Below, one piece after another: positions 14,400-22,991 of a DNA stretch of 64,000 nt (the stretch's first letter is position 1; each line of letters opens with the position of its first letter). The DNA lies in the NCBI RefSeq assembly GCF_009496535.1, contig NZ_WIDL01000003.1:78302-142301 (forward strand). Reading direction: 5' to 3'. This DNA is from Stenotrophomonas sp. MYb238. GTDB taxonomy: Bacteria; Pseudomonadota; Gammaproteobacteria; Xanthomonadales; Xanthomonadaceae. The notes beneath the pieces were generated by a model, which was not told the origin of the DNA, ran no database searches, and saw only the letters and a list, made by a program, of their open reading frames with translations. The translations under genes and the position numbers were made by a program.

Positions 14400-15071
14400 T
14401 CAGTCGCGCGGCGCGCGCTGGGCCAGCCGGTAGGCGATGTAGGTGGCGCCGGTGCAGCCGGTGAGCAGGGCCGGGGCCAGCAGCGCGTCGTAGCCGAAGT
14501 GCAGGAACAGCCAGGCGCCGATGACGCCGCCGGCAAGGAAGCCGCTGATGATCAGGCCGCTGAGCGTCAGCCGCCGCACCTGCAGCGGCAGCCCGCGCAG
14601 CAGGTGGCCCAGGCCGATGCCCAGGTCGGTGAACATGCCGCTGAGGTGGGTGGTGCGCACCACCGCGCCGCTGAAGGTGGTGACCATGGCGTTCTGCAGG
14701 CCGCAGGCCATCGCCGCGGCCAGCGCGCCCCAGATCTGCTGCTGCTTGAACAGCGGGATCGCCACCAGCAGCAACAGCGATTCCAGGGTCAGCACCACGC
14801 CGTAGCGCCGGCCCAGGCGCAGCGCGCCGTCCTGCACGATCAGGCCGCTGAGCATCGCGCCCAGCGAGAAGGCGATCAGCATGCCCCACAGGTGGGCGAC
14901 GTTGCGCCAGTCGCCCTGCGCCAGCGCCATGCCGAGCTGGCTGGTGGTGCCGGTGAGGTGGCTGACGGCCTGGTGCTCGAAGCCGAGGAAGCCGACCACG
15001 TTGACCATGCCCGCCACGCAGGACAGCGCGATCGCACCGATCCACACCCAACGCGGAAGCTGTATGCCCAT
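14400..15071 (-). CDS. DUF1275 (YoaK-like) membrane protein
   Basis: A 223-residue inner-membrane protein of the DUF1275/YoaK family, function unknown. About six hydrophobic segments are visible. Family hallmarks are [11 protein letters not shown] near the N terminus, [10 protein letters not shown] after the first helix, and the mid-protein [30 protein letters not shown]. It lies between the lipoprotein gene (12 bp upstream of it on the minus strand) and thiD, in a leftward run. Some relatives have been suggested to transport small solutes, but nothing here identifies a substrate. Confidence 0.85.
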   Translation of the reverse strand: MGIQLPRWVWIGAIALSCVAGMVNVVGFLGFEHQAVSHLTGTTSQLGMALAQGDWRNVAHLWGMLIAFSLGAMLSGLIVQDGALRLGRRYGVVLTLESLLLLVAIPLFKQQQIWGALAAAMACGLQNAMVTTFSGAVVRTTHLSGMFTDLGIGLGHLLRGLPLQVRRLTLSGLIISGFLAGGVIGAWLFLHFGYDALLAPALLTGCTGATYIAYRLAQRAPRD

Positions 15072-15083
15072 GCCGCCGGCGGC

Positions 15084-15578
15084 TCAGAACTCGCCGTTGG
15101 TCGCGATGTCGGAGAACGTGCCTGCCTGCGGGTCGTATACCGCGCCCCAGAAGGCGGCGCCGCCGTCGCAGACCCGCACCGCCTCGCGCGCGGGGTTGAT
15201 CTTCTCGTGGTCGGGCAGGGTGAAGGCGTTGATGTAGATCAGCTGACGGCCCTGCGCGATGAAGCCCACGTATTGGCGTCCGGACCGCGCCGGTTCGGCG
15301 ATGGCCGGTTGCAACTGCTGCAGCCGGCTTTCCAGCGCGTCGATCTGCGCGCGGCTGGGCGCCCAGTAGCCGCTGACGCCATCGGCATGCCTTGCAGGGC
15401 TGTCGCGCGAGCAGGTGTCCAGCACCTGCGCGGCGACGGCGGGACGGGTGACCACCCACGACTGTCCGGCCTTGAGCGCCGTGGGCACGCTTGCGCCGGG
15501 CTTGACGTTGGCCGGCGTGCAGGCAGCCAGCGCGAGCAGGCAGGTGGCGAGCAGGGGCAGCGGATGGACGGCTTTCAC
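15084..15578 (-). CDS. Hypothetical lipoprotein
   Basis: A 164-residue protein with a lipoprotein signal (LATCLLALAAC, lipobox LAAC near residue 20), so probably lipid-anchored in the periplasm. I do not recognise the mature part. It contains SWVVTRPAVAAQVLDTCSR, a GYWAPSRAQIDALE segment, and a C-terminal region with conserved-looking R-x-YVGF, YIN-x-F and VCDGG-x-x-FWGA-x-YD motifs. That last stretch resembles a family of small exported proteins seen in proteobacteria. Two cysteines in the mature part could form a disulphide. Confidence 0.65.
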   Translation of the reverse strand: MKAVHPLPLLATCLLALAACTPANVKPGASVPTALKAGQSWVVTRPAVAAQVLDTCSRDSPARHADGVSGYWAPSRAQIDALESRLQQLQPAIAEPARSGRQYVGFIAQGRQLIYINAFTLPDHEKINPAREAVRVCDGGAAFWGAVYDPQAGTFSDIATNGEF

Positions 15579-15605
15579 GGGAAACTCCGGTGGGGCGGGG
15601 AAACG

Positions 15606-15835
15606 TCAGGCGATGGTGGCGGGGGCGCAGGTTTCAAGATAACCGCAGCGCGGGCAGCGGTAACCGCGGGTTTCCAGTTTTTCCGGCGGTGACTTGAGCC
15701 CCATCCAGAACGACTTCTGCGGCTGACCCCGGGCCCATGCGGTGATCGAGTGCTGGTTGCCATGGCCTTTCCCAGGACGTAGCCCGGTTGCATCGGCGTG
15801 AGGCATTTGCAGTATTCGATCCTGTTGCCGGTCAT
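15606..15835 (-). pseudogene. Frameshifted small zinc-ribbon protein (DUF6487-like)
   Basis: Two reading frames each carry part of one small protein. From 15835 the first frame reads MTGNRIEYCKCLTPMQPGYV, with a cysteine pair and the PMQPGYVLG motif. The second frame continues with SITAWARGQPQKSFWMGLK and the C-terminal ribbon RCPRCGYLE, ending at 15606. Together they follow the plan of a small zinc-ribbon family: CxxC-like pair, PMQPG(F/Y)VLG, W-x-x-G-x-P-x-x-SFW-x-GLK, YRCP-x-CGYLE. The frames must join near nt 15735-15765, so at least one indel is needed. The first cysteine pair reads CKC rather than CxxC, possibly a second lesion. A sequencing error would also explain it. Confidence 0.5.
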
Positions 15836-15906
15836 TGGCCCGGGGCGGCGAGTGGAAGGAAGACAGAGCATAGCCGGCCGCATGCATGGCATGCGGCCGG
15901 CGCCGG

Positions 15907-17307
15907 TCACAGCACTTCCGAGGCGTAGTCGGCCAGCCGCGAGCGCTCGCCGCGGCGCAGGGTGATGTGCGCGCTGTGCGGCCAGTTCTTGAAGCGGTCC
16001 ACCGCGTAGGTCAGGCCCGAGGTCGTCTCGGTCAGGTAGGGCGTGTCGATCTGCTCGACGTTGCCCAGGCAGACGATCTTGGTGCCCGGGCCGGCGCGGG
16101 TGATCAGGGTCTTCATCTGCTTCGGGGTGAGGTTCTGTGCCTCGTCCAGGATCAGGTAGCGCGACAGGAAGGTACGCCCGCGCATGAAGTTCAGCGAGCG
16201 GATCTTGATGCGCGAGGCGAGCAGGTCGTTGGTGGCCGCACGGCCCCAGGCGCCGCCTTCCTGGTTGTGGGTGAGCACTTCCAGGTTGTCGGTGAGCGCG
16301 CCCATCCACGGCGTCATCTTCTCTTCCTCGGTGCCGGGCAGGAAGCCGATGTCCTCGCCGACGCTGACCGTGGCGCGGGTCATGATGATCTCGCGATAGC
16401 GCTGGGTGTCCATGGTCTGCGCCAGGCCGGCGGCCAGCGCCAGCAGGGTCTTGCCGGTGCCGGCGGTGCCGAGCAGGGTGACGAAGTCGATCTCCGGGTC
16501 CATCAGCGCGTTGAGCGCGAAGTTCTGCTCGCGGTTGCGCGCGGTGATGCCCCATACCGAATGCGCGCCGTGGCGGAAATCGTCGACCAGGGTCAGGGTG
16601 ACGCGGCCGTCGGCCTCCACCTTGGCGACCTTCAGCTCGACCTCGTCCTCGCCCGGCAGGTAGACGTACTGGTTCGGGAACCACTGCTCGTCGTCGGTGG
16701 CGCGCACCTCGTAGCTGGTGCGGCCCTTGTCGCTCCAGCTGCGCAGGTCGCCGGAATGCTTCTTCCAGAAATCCTCTGGCAGCGGCGTGGCGCCGGTGTA
16801 CAGCAGGCTGAAGTCGTCCAGCGCGCGGTCGTTCTCGTAGTCCTCCGAGTCGATGCCGGCGATGGCCGCCTTGATGCGCAGGTTGATGTCCTTGGAGACG
16901 AACACCACCGGCACCTCCGGCGTCTGCTCCTTCAGCGCCAGGATGGCGCCGAGGATGGCGTTGTCCGGGATCACCGCGCCGAAGCTCTTGCCGGCCTCGA
17001 AGTGGCTGGTCTGGAAATACAGGTGGCCGGCGCTGCGCGCGCCGCGCAGCTGCAGCCCCTGCGGCAGCACCAGCGGCACGCCGTTGGCGATGCCGCCGAT
17101 GCCGGAGGATTCGATCAGCTCGTTGAGGAACCGGCTGACCTGGCGCGCGTTGCGGCTGGCCTCGGAAGTTCCCTTCTTGCCGTTGTCCAGCTCCTCGATC
17201 ACCTGCATCGGCAGGTAGACGTCGTGTTCCTCGAATTTGAACAGCGCGGTCGGATCGTGCATCAGCACGTTGGTATCCAGCACGTAGATGCGCTTGCCTC
17301 GGGTCAT
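15907..17307 (-). CDS. PhoH-family PIN-ATPase (PhoH2/YlaK-like)
   Basis: A 466-residue fusion of an N-terminal PIN ribonuclease domain (about 5-145, opening YVLDTNVLMHDP with Asp11) and a C-terminal PhoH ATPase domain (about 255-450; Walker A GTAGTGKT at about 280-287, Walker B YLILDEAQN). This architecture matches the PhoH2 proteins, reported in mycobacteria to have RNA helicase and RNase activity. The E. coli PhoH/YbeZ type lacks the PIN domain. It lies upstream of the zinc-ribbon remnant and downstream of bcp on the minus strand. No small antitoxin-like gene is evident just upstream. Confidence 0.9.
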   Translation of the reverse strand: MTRGKRIYVLDTNVLMHDPTALFKFEEHDVYLPMQVIEELDNGKKGTSEASRNARQVSRFLNELIESSGIGGIANGVPLVLPQGLQLRGARSAGHLYFQTSHFEAGKSFGAVIPDNAILGAILALKEQTPEVPVVFVSKDINLRIKAAIAGIDSEDYENDRALDDFSLLYTGATPLPEDFWKKHSGDLRSWSDKGRTSYEVRATDDEQWFPNQYVYLPGEDEVELKVAKVEADGRVTLTLVDDFRHGAHSVWGITARNREQNFALNALMDPEIDFVTLLGTAGTGKTLLALAAGLAQTMDTQRYREIIMTRATVSVGEDIGFLPGTEEEKMTPWMGALTDNLEVLTHNQEGGAWGRAATNDLLASRIKIRSLNFMRGRTFLSRYLILDEAQNLTPKQMKTLITRAGPGTKIVCLGNVEQIDTPYLTETTSGLTYAVDRFKNWPHSAHITLRRGERSRLADYASEVL

Positions 17308-17388
17308 CGTCGATTCCTGGTTACGGGCAGGGAAAAGCCGCCACGACCTGCGGGGCAGGGGCGCGGCGGGCAGAGTGGGCGAGGGGAC

Positions 17389-17868
17389 TCACTTGGACTG
17401 GGCGGCCTTCAGGGCGTCGAGCACGGCATCGGCATGGCCGGCGACCTTGACCTTGCGCCATTCCTGCACCAGCGTGCCGTCGGGCGAGACCAGGAAGGTG
17501 CTGCGCTCGATCCCGCGCACCTGCTTGCCGTACATGTTCTTCATTTTGATCACGTCGAAGGCGCTGCACAGCGCTTCGTCGGCATCGCTGACGAGCGGGA
17601 ACCTGAAACCCTGCTTGGCGCAGAAGTTGTCGTGCGACTTCACCGAGTCGCGCGAGACGCCCATCACCACCGCGCCGGCGCGCTTGAACTCCGGCAGCAG
17701 GGCGTTGAAGTCGATGCCCTCGGTGGTGCAGCCGGGCGTGCTGTCCTTCGGGTAGAAGTAGAGCACCAGCCAGTGGCCGGCCTGCGCGGCGAGGGTGGTG
17801 GTGTCGCCGCCGGACAGCGCCAGCGGCAGGTCGAGGGTGGTGCGGTCCAGGGTATCGCCGATGTTCAT
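17389..17868 (-). CDS. bcp: Thioredoxin-dependent thiol peroxidase (Bcp/PrxQ)
   Basis: A 159-residue peroxiredoxin of the Bcp/PrxQ group that reduces H2O2 and organic hydroperoxides. The peroxidatic cysteine is Cys47 in DSTPGCTTE. The usual resolving cysteine five residues later is absent (it reads GIDF). Cys83 (HDNFCAKQ) is present instead, the pair described for Xylella PrxQ. The conserved Arg of the peroxidatic pocket is in VSRDS. It sits between phoH and gcvR in the same orientation. Confidence 0.92.
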   Translation of the reverse strand: MNIGDTLDRTTLDLPLALSGGDTTTLAAQAGHWLVLYFYPKDSTPGCTTEGIDFNALLPEFKRAGAVVMGVSRDSVKSHDNFCAKQGFRFPLVSDADEALCSAFDVIKMKNMYGKQVRGIERSTFLVSPDGTLVQEWRKVKVAGHADAVLDALKAAQSK

Positions 17869-17946
17869 CAGATCCTTTCCGGAGCCTGGGGTACTTCCAT
17901 TGCAGCTACATGAAACGCCGCACGCCCGTGACGGGCGCGCGAATGT

Positions 17947-18507
17947 TCAGAACTTCATCGGGTCCATGATCGCGTCCAGGTTGAGGTGGTCGCAGAACTC
18001 GAGGAAATCGTCGCGCAGGGCGGCGATGTGCATGTTGGCAGGCACGCCGATGGTGATCTGCGCCGAGAACATCTCCGCGCCGGTCTGCATGGCCTGGTAG
18101 CGGGTGCTCTGCAGGTTCTCGATGGTGATGCCCTGGCGGTCGAAGAAATCGGCCAGCTGGAACAGGATGCCGGGCTTGTCCGCGGCGATCACCTCGACGA
18201 TGTAGGGCAGCAGGTTGGACTGCGCCTGCTTGGCGGCGGTGCGGTACCAGACCAGCTTCAGCCCTTCCTCGCGCTCCAGCCGGGTCAGCATCGCCTCAAG
18301 CTTGGCCACCGAATCCCACGAGCCGGTGGCCAGCGTGGTGACCGAGACGTCGCGGCCCACCGTGGACAGCCGCGCATCGACCAGGTTGCAGCCGCTGTCG
18401 GCGATGCGGCGGGTGACGGACAGCAGGGGGGACTCCGGATGCGTCGTGTAGGCGTTGATCAGGAGGTGGTTTTCGGTCGGCTGCGGCCGCGGGGTGCTGT
18501 TGGTCAA
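17947..18507 (-). CDS. gcvR: Glycine cleavage system regulator GcvR
   Basis: GcvR is a cytoplasmic ACT-domain protein that antagonises GcvA, the activator of the glycine cleavage operon. The 186-residue product (E. coli GcvR 190 aa) has two ACT-like repeats: LLINAYTTHPESPLL with GCNLVDARLSTVG, and IVEVIAADKPGILFQLADFF with GITIENLQS. A TTG start at 18507 preceded by CGGAA fits the family N terminus. An ATG at 18618 gives a 37-residue extension without family character. It is divergent from dapA. The LysR gene at 43554 is a possible but unproven GcvA-like partner. Confidence 0.88.
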   Translation of the reverse strand: MTNSTPRPQPTENHLLINAYTTHPESPLLSVTRRIADSGCNLVDARLSTVGRDVSVTTLATGSWDSVAKLEAMLTRLEREEGLKLVWYRTAAKQAQSNLLPYIVEVIAADKPGILFQLADFFDRQGITIENLQSTRYQAMQTGAEMFSAQITIGVPANMHIAALRDDFLEFCDHLNLDAIMDPMKF

Positions 18508-18668
18508 GGTGGTTCCGGGATGCTCTGTGAGTCTGAACGGCGCCGGCGCGGGCACGTTCACTGGCACCCAGCATACTTGCCCGTGCTTTCGACCGGCAAG
18601 TAACATGCCCCCGGTCACGAACCCGCGTTCCGGCGGGATTCCCAGCCCCCACGAAGAACGGCGCTCCC

Positions 18669-19562
18669 TTGTCCATTTCCGGCCTCATCACCGCCCTGGC
18701 GACGCCTTTCCTTGCCGACGGCGCGCTCGATACCGAGGGCTGGCAACGCCTGCTGGCGCTGCAGGTGGCCGGTGGCGCGCAGGGCGTGGTGGTGGCCGGT
18801 TCCACCGGCGAGGCGGCGATGCTGGCCGATGCCGAGTACGACAGCTTGCTGCGCGCGGCCGTGGATTTCCTCGGCGGCCGCATGCCGGTGCTGGCGGGAA
18901 CCGGCCAGTCCGGTACCGCCGGCACCATCGAGGCGACCCGTCGCGCGGCGCGCAATGGCGCCACCCACGCGCTGGTGGTCCCCCCGCCGTATGTGCGCCC
19001 GACCCAGGAAGGCCTGCACCGGCACTACCTGGCCGTCGCCGAACAGGGCGGCCTGCCGGTGGTGCTGTACAACGTGCCTAGCCGCACCGGCTGCGACCTG
19101 CTGCCGGACACCGTCGCCCAACTGGCGTCGCACCCGAACATCGTCGGCATCAAGGAGGCGGTCAGCGACATGGCCCGCCTGAAGGCGCTGCTGGAACTGC
19201 GCGGCGAAGGGTTCGCCATCCTCGCCGGCGACGACGCCAGCGCCGCGCGCGCGATGCTGGCCGGCGCCGACGGCATGGTATCGGTCGGTTCCAACGTGCT
19301 GCCCGGCGCGTTCCGCACCATGTGCGACCTGGCCCGCGCCGGCAACCACGATGCAGCCGAGGCCTGGGACGCGCGTTTGCAGCCCTACCACGATTTCTTC
19401 ACCCTCGAGTCCAACCCGATCCCGGTCAAGGCGCTGCTGCAGCGCCTTGGCATCGGCCACGGGCTGCGCCTGCCGCTGTTGCCGCTTTCCGCCTCGCACC
19501 ATGCCGCCGCCGACCACCTGGCGGCCGACGTGGGCGCGCTGGAAGAACTATCCAGCCACTGA
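18669..19562 (+). CDS. dapA: 4-hydroxy-tetrahydrodipicolinate synthase DapA
   Basis: DapA condenses pyruvate with aspartate semialdehyde, the first committed step of lysine and meso-diaminopimelate synthesis. The 297-residue TIM-barrel protein has GSTGEAAML (substrate-binding threonine), Tyr134 in [10 protein letters not shown] and the Schiff-base Lys162 in [10 protein letters not shown]. The start is a TTG at 18669, the only one that gives the normal N terminus ([11 protein letters not shown]). It diverges from gcvR across a 161-bp promoter region. A BamC-like lipoprotein follows 31 bp downstream, as nlpB/bamC follows dapA in E. coli. Confidence 0.94.
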   Translation: MSISGLITALATPFLADGALDTEGWQRLLALQVAGGAQGVVVAGSTGEAAMLADAEYDSLLRAAVDFLGGRMPVLAGTGQSGTAGTIEATRRAARNGATHALVVPPPYVRPTQEGLHRHYLAVAEQGGLPVVLYNVPSRTGCDLLPDTVAQLASHPNIVGIKEAVSDMARLKALLELRGEGFAILAGDDASAARAMLAGADGMVSVGSNVLPGAFRTMCDLARAGNHDAAEAWDARLQPYHDFFTLESNPIPVKALLQRLGIGHGLRLPLLPLSASHHAAADHLAADVGALEELSSH

Positions 19563-19593
19563 ACCTGCAGTGGCCAGAACCTGGAGATCCACC

Positions 19594-20094
19594 ATGCGTC
19601 ATTCCCGTTCCGCTGTACGCGCACTTTCGCTGGCCCTGCTCGCCGTCGCCACCACCGTCACCGCGACCGGCTGCCACCGCGGCGCACGCGGCGACTACGC
19701 GCTGGCGCCGGAAATGCGCCCGCTCGAAGTGCCGCCGGACCTGAACCTGCCCAACACCGCCGGCGCGTCGCAGGTGCCGGCGCTGGCCTCGGCCGCGCGC
19801 CCGGCCCCGGCGGCCAAGCCCGCGCAGGGCGGCTTCACCGTTCCGGGCAGCCGCGATGAGGTGTTCGGCAAGGTCGGCGACGCGCTCGCGGCCGTCGACG
19901 GCGTGACCATCGCCAGCCGCGCCCAGCTGCTGGGTTCCTACGACGTGGCCTATGAAGGCAGCAACTTCCTGGTGCGCGTGGTCGGCGTCGAGGCCGGTGC
20001 CTATGTGTCGGCGGTGGATCCGCGCGGCCTGCCGGCCACCGACCCGGCGGCGATCAAGCTGCTCGAGGCGCTGAAGGCCAAGCTGGCGCAGTAA
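19594..20094 (+). CDS. Short BamC/NlpB-like lipoprotein
   Basis: A 166-residue lipoprotein. The signal ends in TVTATGC, placing the lipidated cysteine near residue 26. It is followed by a Pro/Ala-rich linker with LEVPPDLNLP, which recalls the BamC N-terminal stretch that contacts BamD. A single helix-grip-like domain follows (about 85-166: FTVPGSRDEVFGKVGDAL, SYDVAYEGSNFLVRVVGV, ending KLLEALKAKLAQ). E. coli BamC (about 344 aa) has two such domains. Position after dapA plus these features suggest a reduced BamC, which would act in beta-barrel assembly at the outer membrane. Shine-Dalgarno GGAGA. Confidence 0.65.
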   Translation: MRHSRSAVRALSLALLAVATTVTATGCHRGARGDYALAPEMRPLEVPPDLNLPNTAGASQVPALASAARPAPAAKPAQGGFTVPGSRDEVFGKVGDALAAVDGVTIASRAQLLGSYDVAYEGSNFLVRVVGVEAGAYVSAVDPRGLPATDPAAIKLLEALKAKLAQ

Positions 20095-20168
20095 GCGCTG
20101 GCGCCCGCCCATGGCGGCGGCGATGCCGCCATGGCTCGGCTCTCGCCGGCGACGGCATGCCGGAAACG

Positions 20169-20195
20169 AAAAGGGCGCCTGCGGCGCCCTTTTTC
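20169..20195 (+). terminator. Bidirectional terminator between the BamC-like gene and fdxA
   Basis: AAAAGGGCGCC (20169-20179) pairs with GGCGCCCTTTT (20183-20193) across TGC. It has A and T tracts on both sides and serves two convergent genes. Confidence 0.9.
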
Positions 20196-20211
20196 CGTTC
20201 CCGCCGGAGGC

Positions 20212-20535
20212 TCAGCGTTCCAGCAGCTTGAGCTTGTCCGGCTTGCCGTCCCATTCGGCGGCGTCGGCCGGCGGATCCTTGCGTACCGTCAGTACCGGCC
20301 AGGCCTTGGCCAGTTCGGCGTTCAGGGCGACGAAGCCTTCCTGCCCGGCGGGCACGTCGTCCTCGGGATAGATGGCGTTGACCGGGCACTCCGGTTCGCA
20401 CAGCGTGCAGTCGATGCACTCGTCCGGATCGATCACCAGGAAGTTGGGGCCTTCATGGAAGCAGTCCACGGGGCAGACTTCGACGCAATCGGTGTGTTTG
20501 CACTTGATGCAGTTTTCGGTGACGACGAAAGGCAT
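20212..20535 (-). CDS. fdxA: 7Fe ferredoxin FdxA ([3Fe-4S][4Fe-4S])
   Basis: A 107-residue ferredoxin of the Azotobacter FdI type, a low-potential electron carrier. The N-terminal cluster region reads [17 protein letters not shown], with the spacing for a 3Fe-4S plus 4Fe-4S arrangement, and the second cluster region [12 protein letters not shown] follows. The C-terminal part ([13 protein letters not shown] and the ending DKLKLLER) matches the long-tail form of this family. The start at 20535 gives the conserved MPFVVTE terminus; an in-frame ATG five codons upstream (20550) is less likely. Confidence 0.95.
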   Translation of the reverse strand: MPFVVTENCIKCKHTDCVEVCPVDCFHEGPNFLVIDPDECIDCTLCEPECPVNAIYPEDDVPAGQEGFVALNAELAKAWPVLTVRKDPPADAAEWDGKPDKLKLLER

Positions 20536-20870
20536 GACGGGGTCCGGCATTGAACCCCGTAATTCTAGAGCAGGATGCGACCGGAGGGCGGGACCATTTT
20601 CATTCGCGGCGCGTCTGCGCGCGTGGGCGTGCGGCTGCGGGCAGGTTGCGCGCTACCCCGGGGCCGGCTGTCAGAGCGCGGCGATCAGCGGGAGCGGCTG
20701 AAGCTTCGTTCTTCGCGAGAGCGGATGGGGCGGCGTGGTGCGTCGGCTGCGACGCGATGTCGCAGGCCCGGGGCGTCGTTCCCGGGCTGGCCGGAAAGGC
20801 GCCGGCATTTCGGCAACGCGCCTGAATGTCGCGCTGGGTGGATACCGGGAAGCCGACAGCAACCGCCAGA

Positions 20871-20937
20871 AGCGGTTTTCGACATCGCTTGTCGATGGCC
20901 CGAAGGGGTTGCCGCTCTGGGTGGCGGCAACAAAAAA
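20871..20937 (+). repeat. Dispersed hairpin repeat, inverted copy of the 12262 array unit
   Basis: This single copy matches the minus strand of 12262-12340. It has a GCGGTTTT arm, GACATCGCTTGTCGATGG, CCCGAAGGGG, a GTTGCCGC/GCGGCAAC hairpin, and a closing run of six As. An AACCGC/GCGGTT hairpin (about 20861-20876) overlaps its left end. It abuts the tRNA-Glu terminator. Confidence 0.75.
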
Positions 20938-20955
20938 CCCCGCACAGGCGGGGTT
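20932..20955 (-). terminator. Rho-independent terminator of tRNA-Glu
   Basis: On the minus strand, AACCCCGC (from 20955) pairs with GCGGGGTT and runs into a T tract (complement of 20932-20937). It lies 21 bp past the tRNA 3' end. Its T tract is shared with the A-run that ends the dispersed repeat. Confidence 0.85.
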
Positions 20956-20976
20956 CTCTGGTTTCGCGGACGGAGT

Positions 20977-21051
20977 TGGCGCTCCCTAGGGGACTCGAAC
21001 CCCTGTTTTAGCCTTGAGAGGGCCACGTCCTAACCACTAGACGAAGGGAGC
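20977..21051 (-). tRNA. tRNA-Glu (anticodon CTC)
   Basis: A complete cloverleaf on the minus strand: acceptor GCTCCCT/AGGGAGC, discriminator G, encoded CCA (complement of 20977-20979), D-arm GTCTAGTGGTTAGGAC, anticodon loop CTCTCAA with anticodon CTC, and T-arm AGGGGTTCGAGTCCCCT. The 5' side resembles proteobacterial tRNA-Glu (CTTCGTCTAG). Confidence 0.94.
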
Positions 21052-21092
21052 GTTTTGTCGCGTCCGGCGAGCGCGCTAGTATATGCACCTGT

Positions 21093-22466
21093 TTGCCGCC
21101 AGGCAACCCCGCAACCCCAACCGGAATCGCCACCATCAATTCCACAGTTACAACGCCGTTCACCCTGCGCGTCATCCCGCGCGACCAGCACACCATTTCG
21201 CGCAAGGACGTCAGTCCGAACGCGCTGCGCGTGCTCTACCGCCTGCGCGAGTCCGGGTTCGGCGCCTATCTGGTCGGCGGCGCCGTCCGCGACCTGCTGG
21301 TGGGCGGGCGGCCGAAGGATTTCGACGTGGCCACCGACGCCACGCCGGAGCAGGTCAAGCAGCTGTTCCGCAACTGCCGGCTGATCGGCCGCCGCTTCCG
21401 CCTGGCGCATGTGGTGTTCGGCCGCGAGATCATCGAGGTCGCCACCTTCCGCGCCAACAGCGACGACGGCAGCGGCGACCGCGAGGTCGAGAACGGCATG
21501 CTGGTGCGCGACAACATCTACGGCAGCATCGAGGAAGACGCGGTGCGCCGCGATTTCACCTGCAACGCCCTGTACTACGCCATCGAGGATTTCTCGGTGC
21601 GCGACTACGTCGGCGGCTTCGAGGACGTGCTGGCGCGGCGCATGAAGCTGATCGGCGATCCCGAAGAGCGTTACCGCGAGGACCCGGTGCGCATGCTGCG
21701 CGCGGTGCGCCTGGCGGCCAAGCTCGATTTCGAGATCGAGGCGGCCACCGCCGCGCCGCTCCCGCGCCTGGCCGGCCTGCTGGACGAAGCGGCGCCGGCG
21801 CGCCTGTTCGAGGAAGTGCTCAAGCTGTTCCTGTCCGGGCACGGCGTGGCCAGTTTCGAGGGGCTGGAGCGCCACGGGCTGCTGCCGGCGCTGTTCCCGG
21901 AGAGCGCGGCCGCGCTGAAGAGCAACCGCAGCGGTGCGCTGCGCCGTTTCGTGGTCGAGGGGCTGCGCAGCACCGACGAACGCGTGGCCAACGACGAGCC
22001 GGTGTCGCCGGCCTTCCTGTTCGCCCTGCTGCTGTGGCCGGCGTTCTGCCGCACCCTGATTTCCCTGCAGCGGCAGGGGCTGGCGCCGGAAGAAGCGCAG
22101 CGCCGCGCCGCCGACCGGGTCACCCTGCACCAGCTGACCACCATCGCGCTGCCGCGCCGGTTCTCGCTGCCGATGCAGGAGATCTGGCTGCTGCAGTCGC
22201 GCTTCTCCTCGCGCCAGCGCAAGCGCGTTTTCCGCACCCTGACCCATCCGCGCTTCCGCGCCGCGTTCGACTTCCTGGTGCTGCGCCAGGCCGCGTCCAG
22301 CGAGCATGCGGCCGACATCGAGTTCTGGCGCGAGGCGCAGCAGCAGTCCGGCCGCGAGCTGGAATCGGCGCTGGATTCGCTGCATGCCGACGACGCGCTG
22401 GAAGAAGGCGCGCCCAAGCGGCGGCGCCGTCGTCGCCGTCGCAGCAGCGCGGTCGCCGGCGAGTAA
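21093..22466 (+). CDS. pcnB: Poly(A) polymerase I PcnB
   Basis: PcnB adds 3' poly(A) tails that promote RNA decay. The protein has the nucleotidyltransferase motif LVGGAVRDLLVGG followed by KDFDVATDA, the second catalytic region RRDFTCNALYY, the RNA-binding RMLRAVRLAAKLDF region, and an Arg-rich C-terminal tail (KRRRRRRRR) as in E. coli PcnB rather than a CCA-adding enzyme. Conserved similarity begins near LRVIPRDQHTISRKD. The start is uncertain: the TTG at 21093 is the only usual start codon in frame upstream, and a TAGTAT -10-like box ends only 10 bp before it. Confidence 0.92.
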   Translation: MPPGNPATPTGIATINSTVTTPFTLRVIPRDQHTISRKDVSPNALRVLYRLRESGFGAYLVGGAVRDLLVGGRPKDFDVATDATPEQVKQLFRNCRLIGRRFRLAHVVFGREIIEVATFRANSDDGSGDREVENGMLVRDNIYGSIEEDAVRRDFTCNALYYAIEDFSVRDYVGGFEDVLARRMKLIGDPEERYREDPVRMLRAVRLAAKLDFEIEAATAAPLPRLAGLLDEAAPARLFEEVLKLFLSGHGVASFEGLERHGLLPALFPESAAALKSNRSGALRRFVVEGLRSTDERVANDEPVSPAFLFALLLWPAFCRTLISLQRQGLAPEEAQRRAADRVTLHQLTTIALPRRFSLPMQEIWLLQSRFSSRQRKRVFRTLTHPRFRAAFDFLVLRQAASSEHAADIEFWREAQQQSGRELESALDSLHADDALEEGAPKRRRRRRRRSSAVAGE

Positions 22467-22471
22467 CGTCC

Positions 22472-22960
22472 ATGGTCGTGGCCTGCATCGGGCTGGGCGC
22501 CAACCTCGGCGATGCGCCGGCGACCGTGCGCGAGGCGATCCAGGCGCTGGCGACACTGCCTGATTGCCGCCTGCTGGCCGCCTCGCGGCTGTACCGCACG
22601 CCGGCGTGGGGCAACCAGGACCAGCCGGATTTCATCAACGCCGCGGCGGCGCTGGAGACCGCGCTGCCGGCGCCGACGCTGCTGGAGCGGCTGCTGGCCA
22701 CCGAACAGGCCTTCGGCCGCGTGCGCCTGCCGGGCGAGCGCTGGGGGCCGCGCACCCTCGACCTGGACCTGCTGCTGTATGGGGAGCAGGTGATCGACCT
22801 GCCGCAGCTGACGGTCCCGCACCCGCACCTGCACGAGCGCGCCTTCGCCCTGCTGCCGCTGGCCGAGGTGGCGCCGGAGGCGGCCATTCCCGGCCATGGA
22901 ACGGTGCGTGGCGTGCTGGCCGGCATTCAAACCTGCGGTATCGCGCCGATAGGGGGATAA
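22472..22960 (+). CDS. folK: HPPK, folate biosynthesis pyrophosphokinase FolK
   Basis: FolK transfers pyrophosphate from ATP to 6-hydroxymethyl-7,8-dihydropterin, the step before dihydropteroate synthesis. The 162-residue protein has all family landmarks: IGLGANLGD at the N terminus, [19 protein letters not shown], and the signature [15 protein letters not shown] with the two metal-binding aspartates, then [11 protein letters not shown]. It starts 5 bp after the pcnB stop codon, as in many gammaproteobacteria, and is followed by panB. Confidence 0.95.
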   Translation: MVVACIGLGANLGDAPATVREAIQALATLPDCRLLAASRLYRTPAWGNQDQPDFINAAAALETALPAPTLLERLLATEQAFGRVRLPGERWGPRTLDLDLLLYGEQVIDLPQLTVPHPHLHERAFALLPLAEVAPEAAIPGHGTVRGVLAGIQTCGIAPIGG

Positions 22961-22991
22961 TGCGCGGCTCATCACCGATCGTTATCCCCAC

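Larger units (their letters stand above)
20536..20976. other. 440-bp intergenic stretch without a gene
   Basis: Between fdxA and tRNA-Glu I find no frame with family character. The left 300 bp show no recognisable structure beyond high GC. The right end holds the dispersed repeat (20871-20937) and the tRNA-Glu terminator. The fdxA promoter should be near 20540-20600 on the minus strand. Confidence 0.6.

Noticed and set aside
18508-18618. Longer GcvR from an ATG at 18618
   Set aside because: The extra 37 residues have no GcvR similarity and cross the dapA/gcvR promoter region; the TTG at 18507 gives the normal length.
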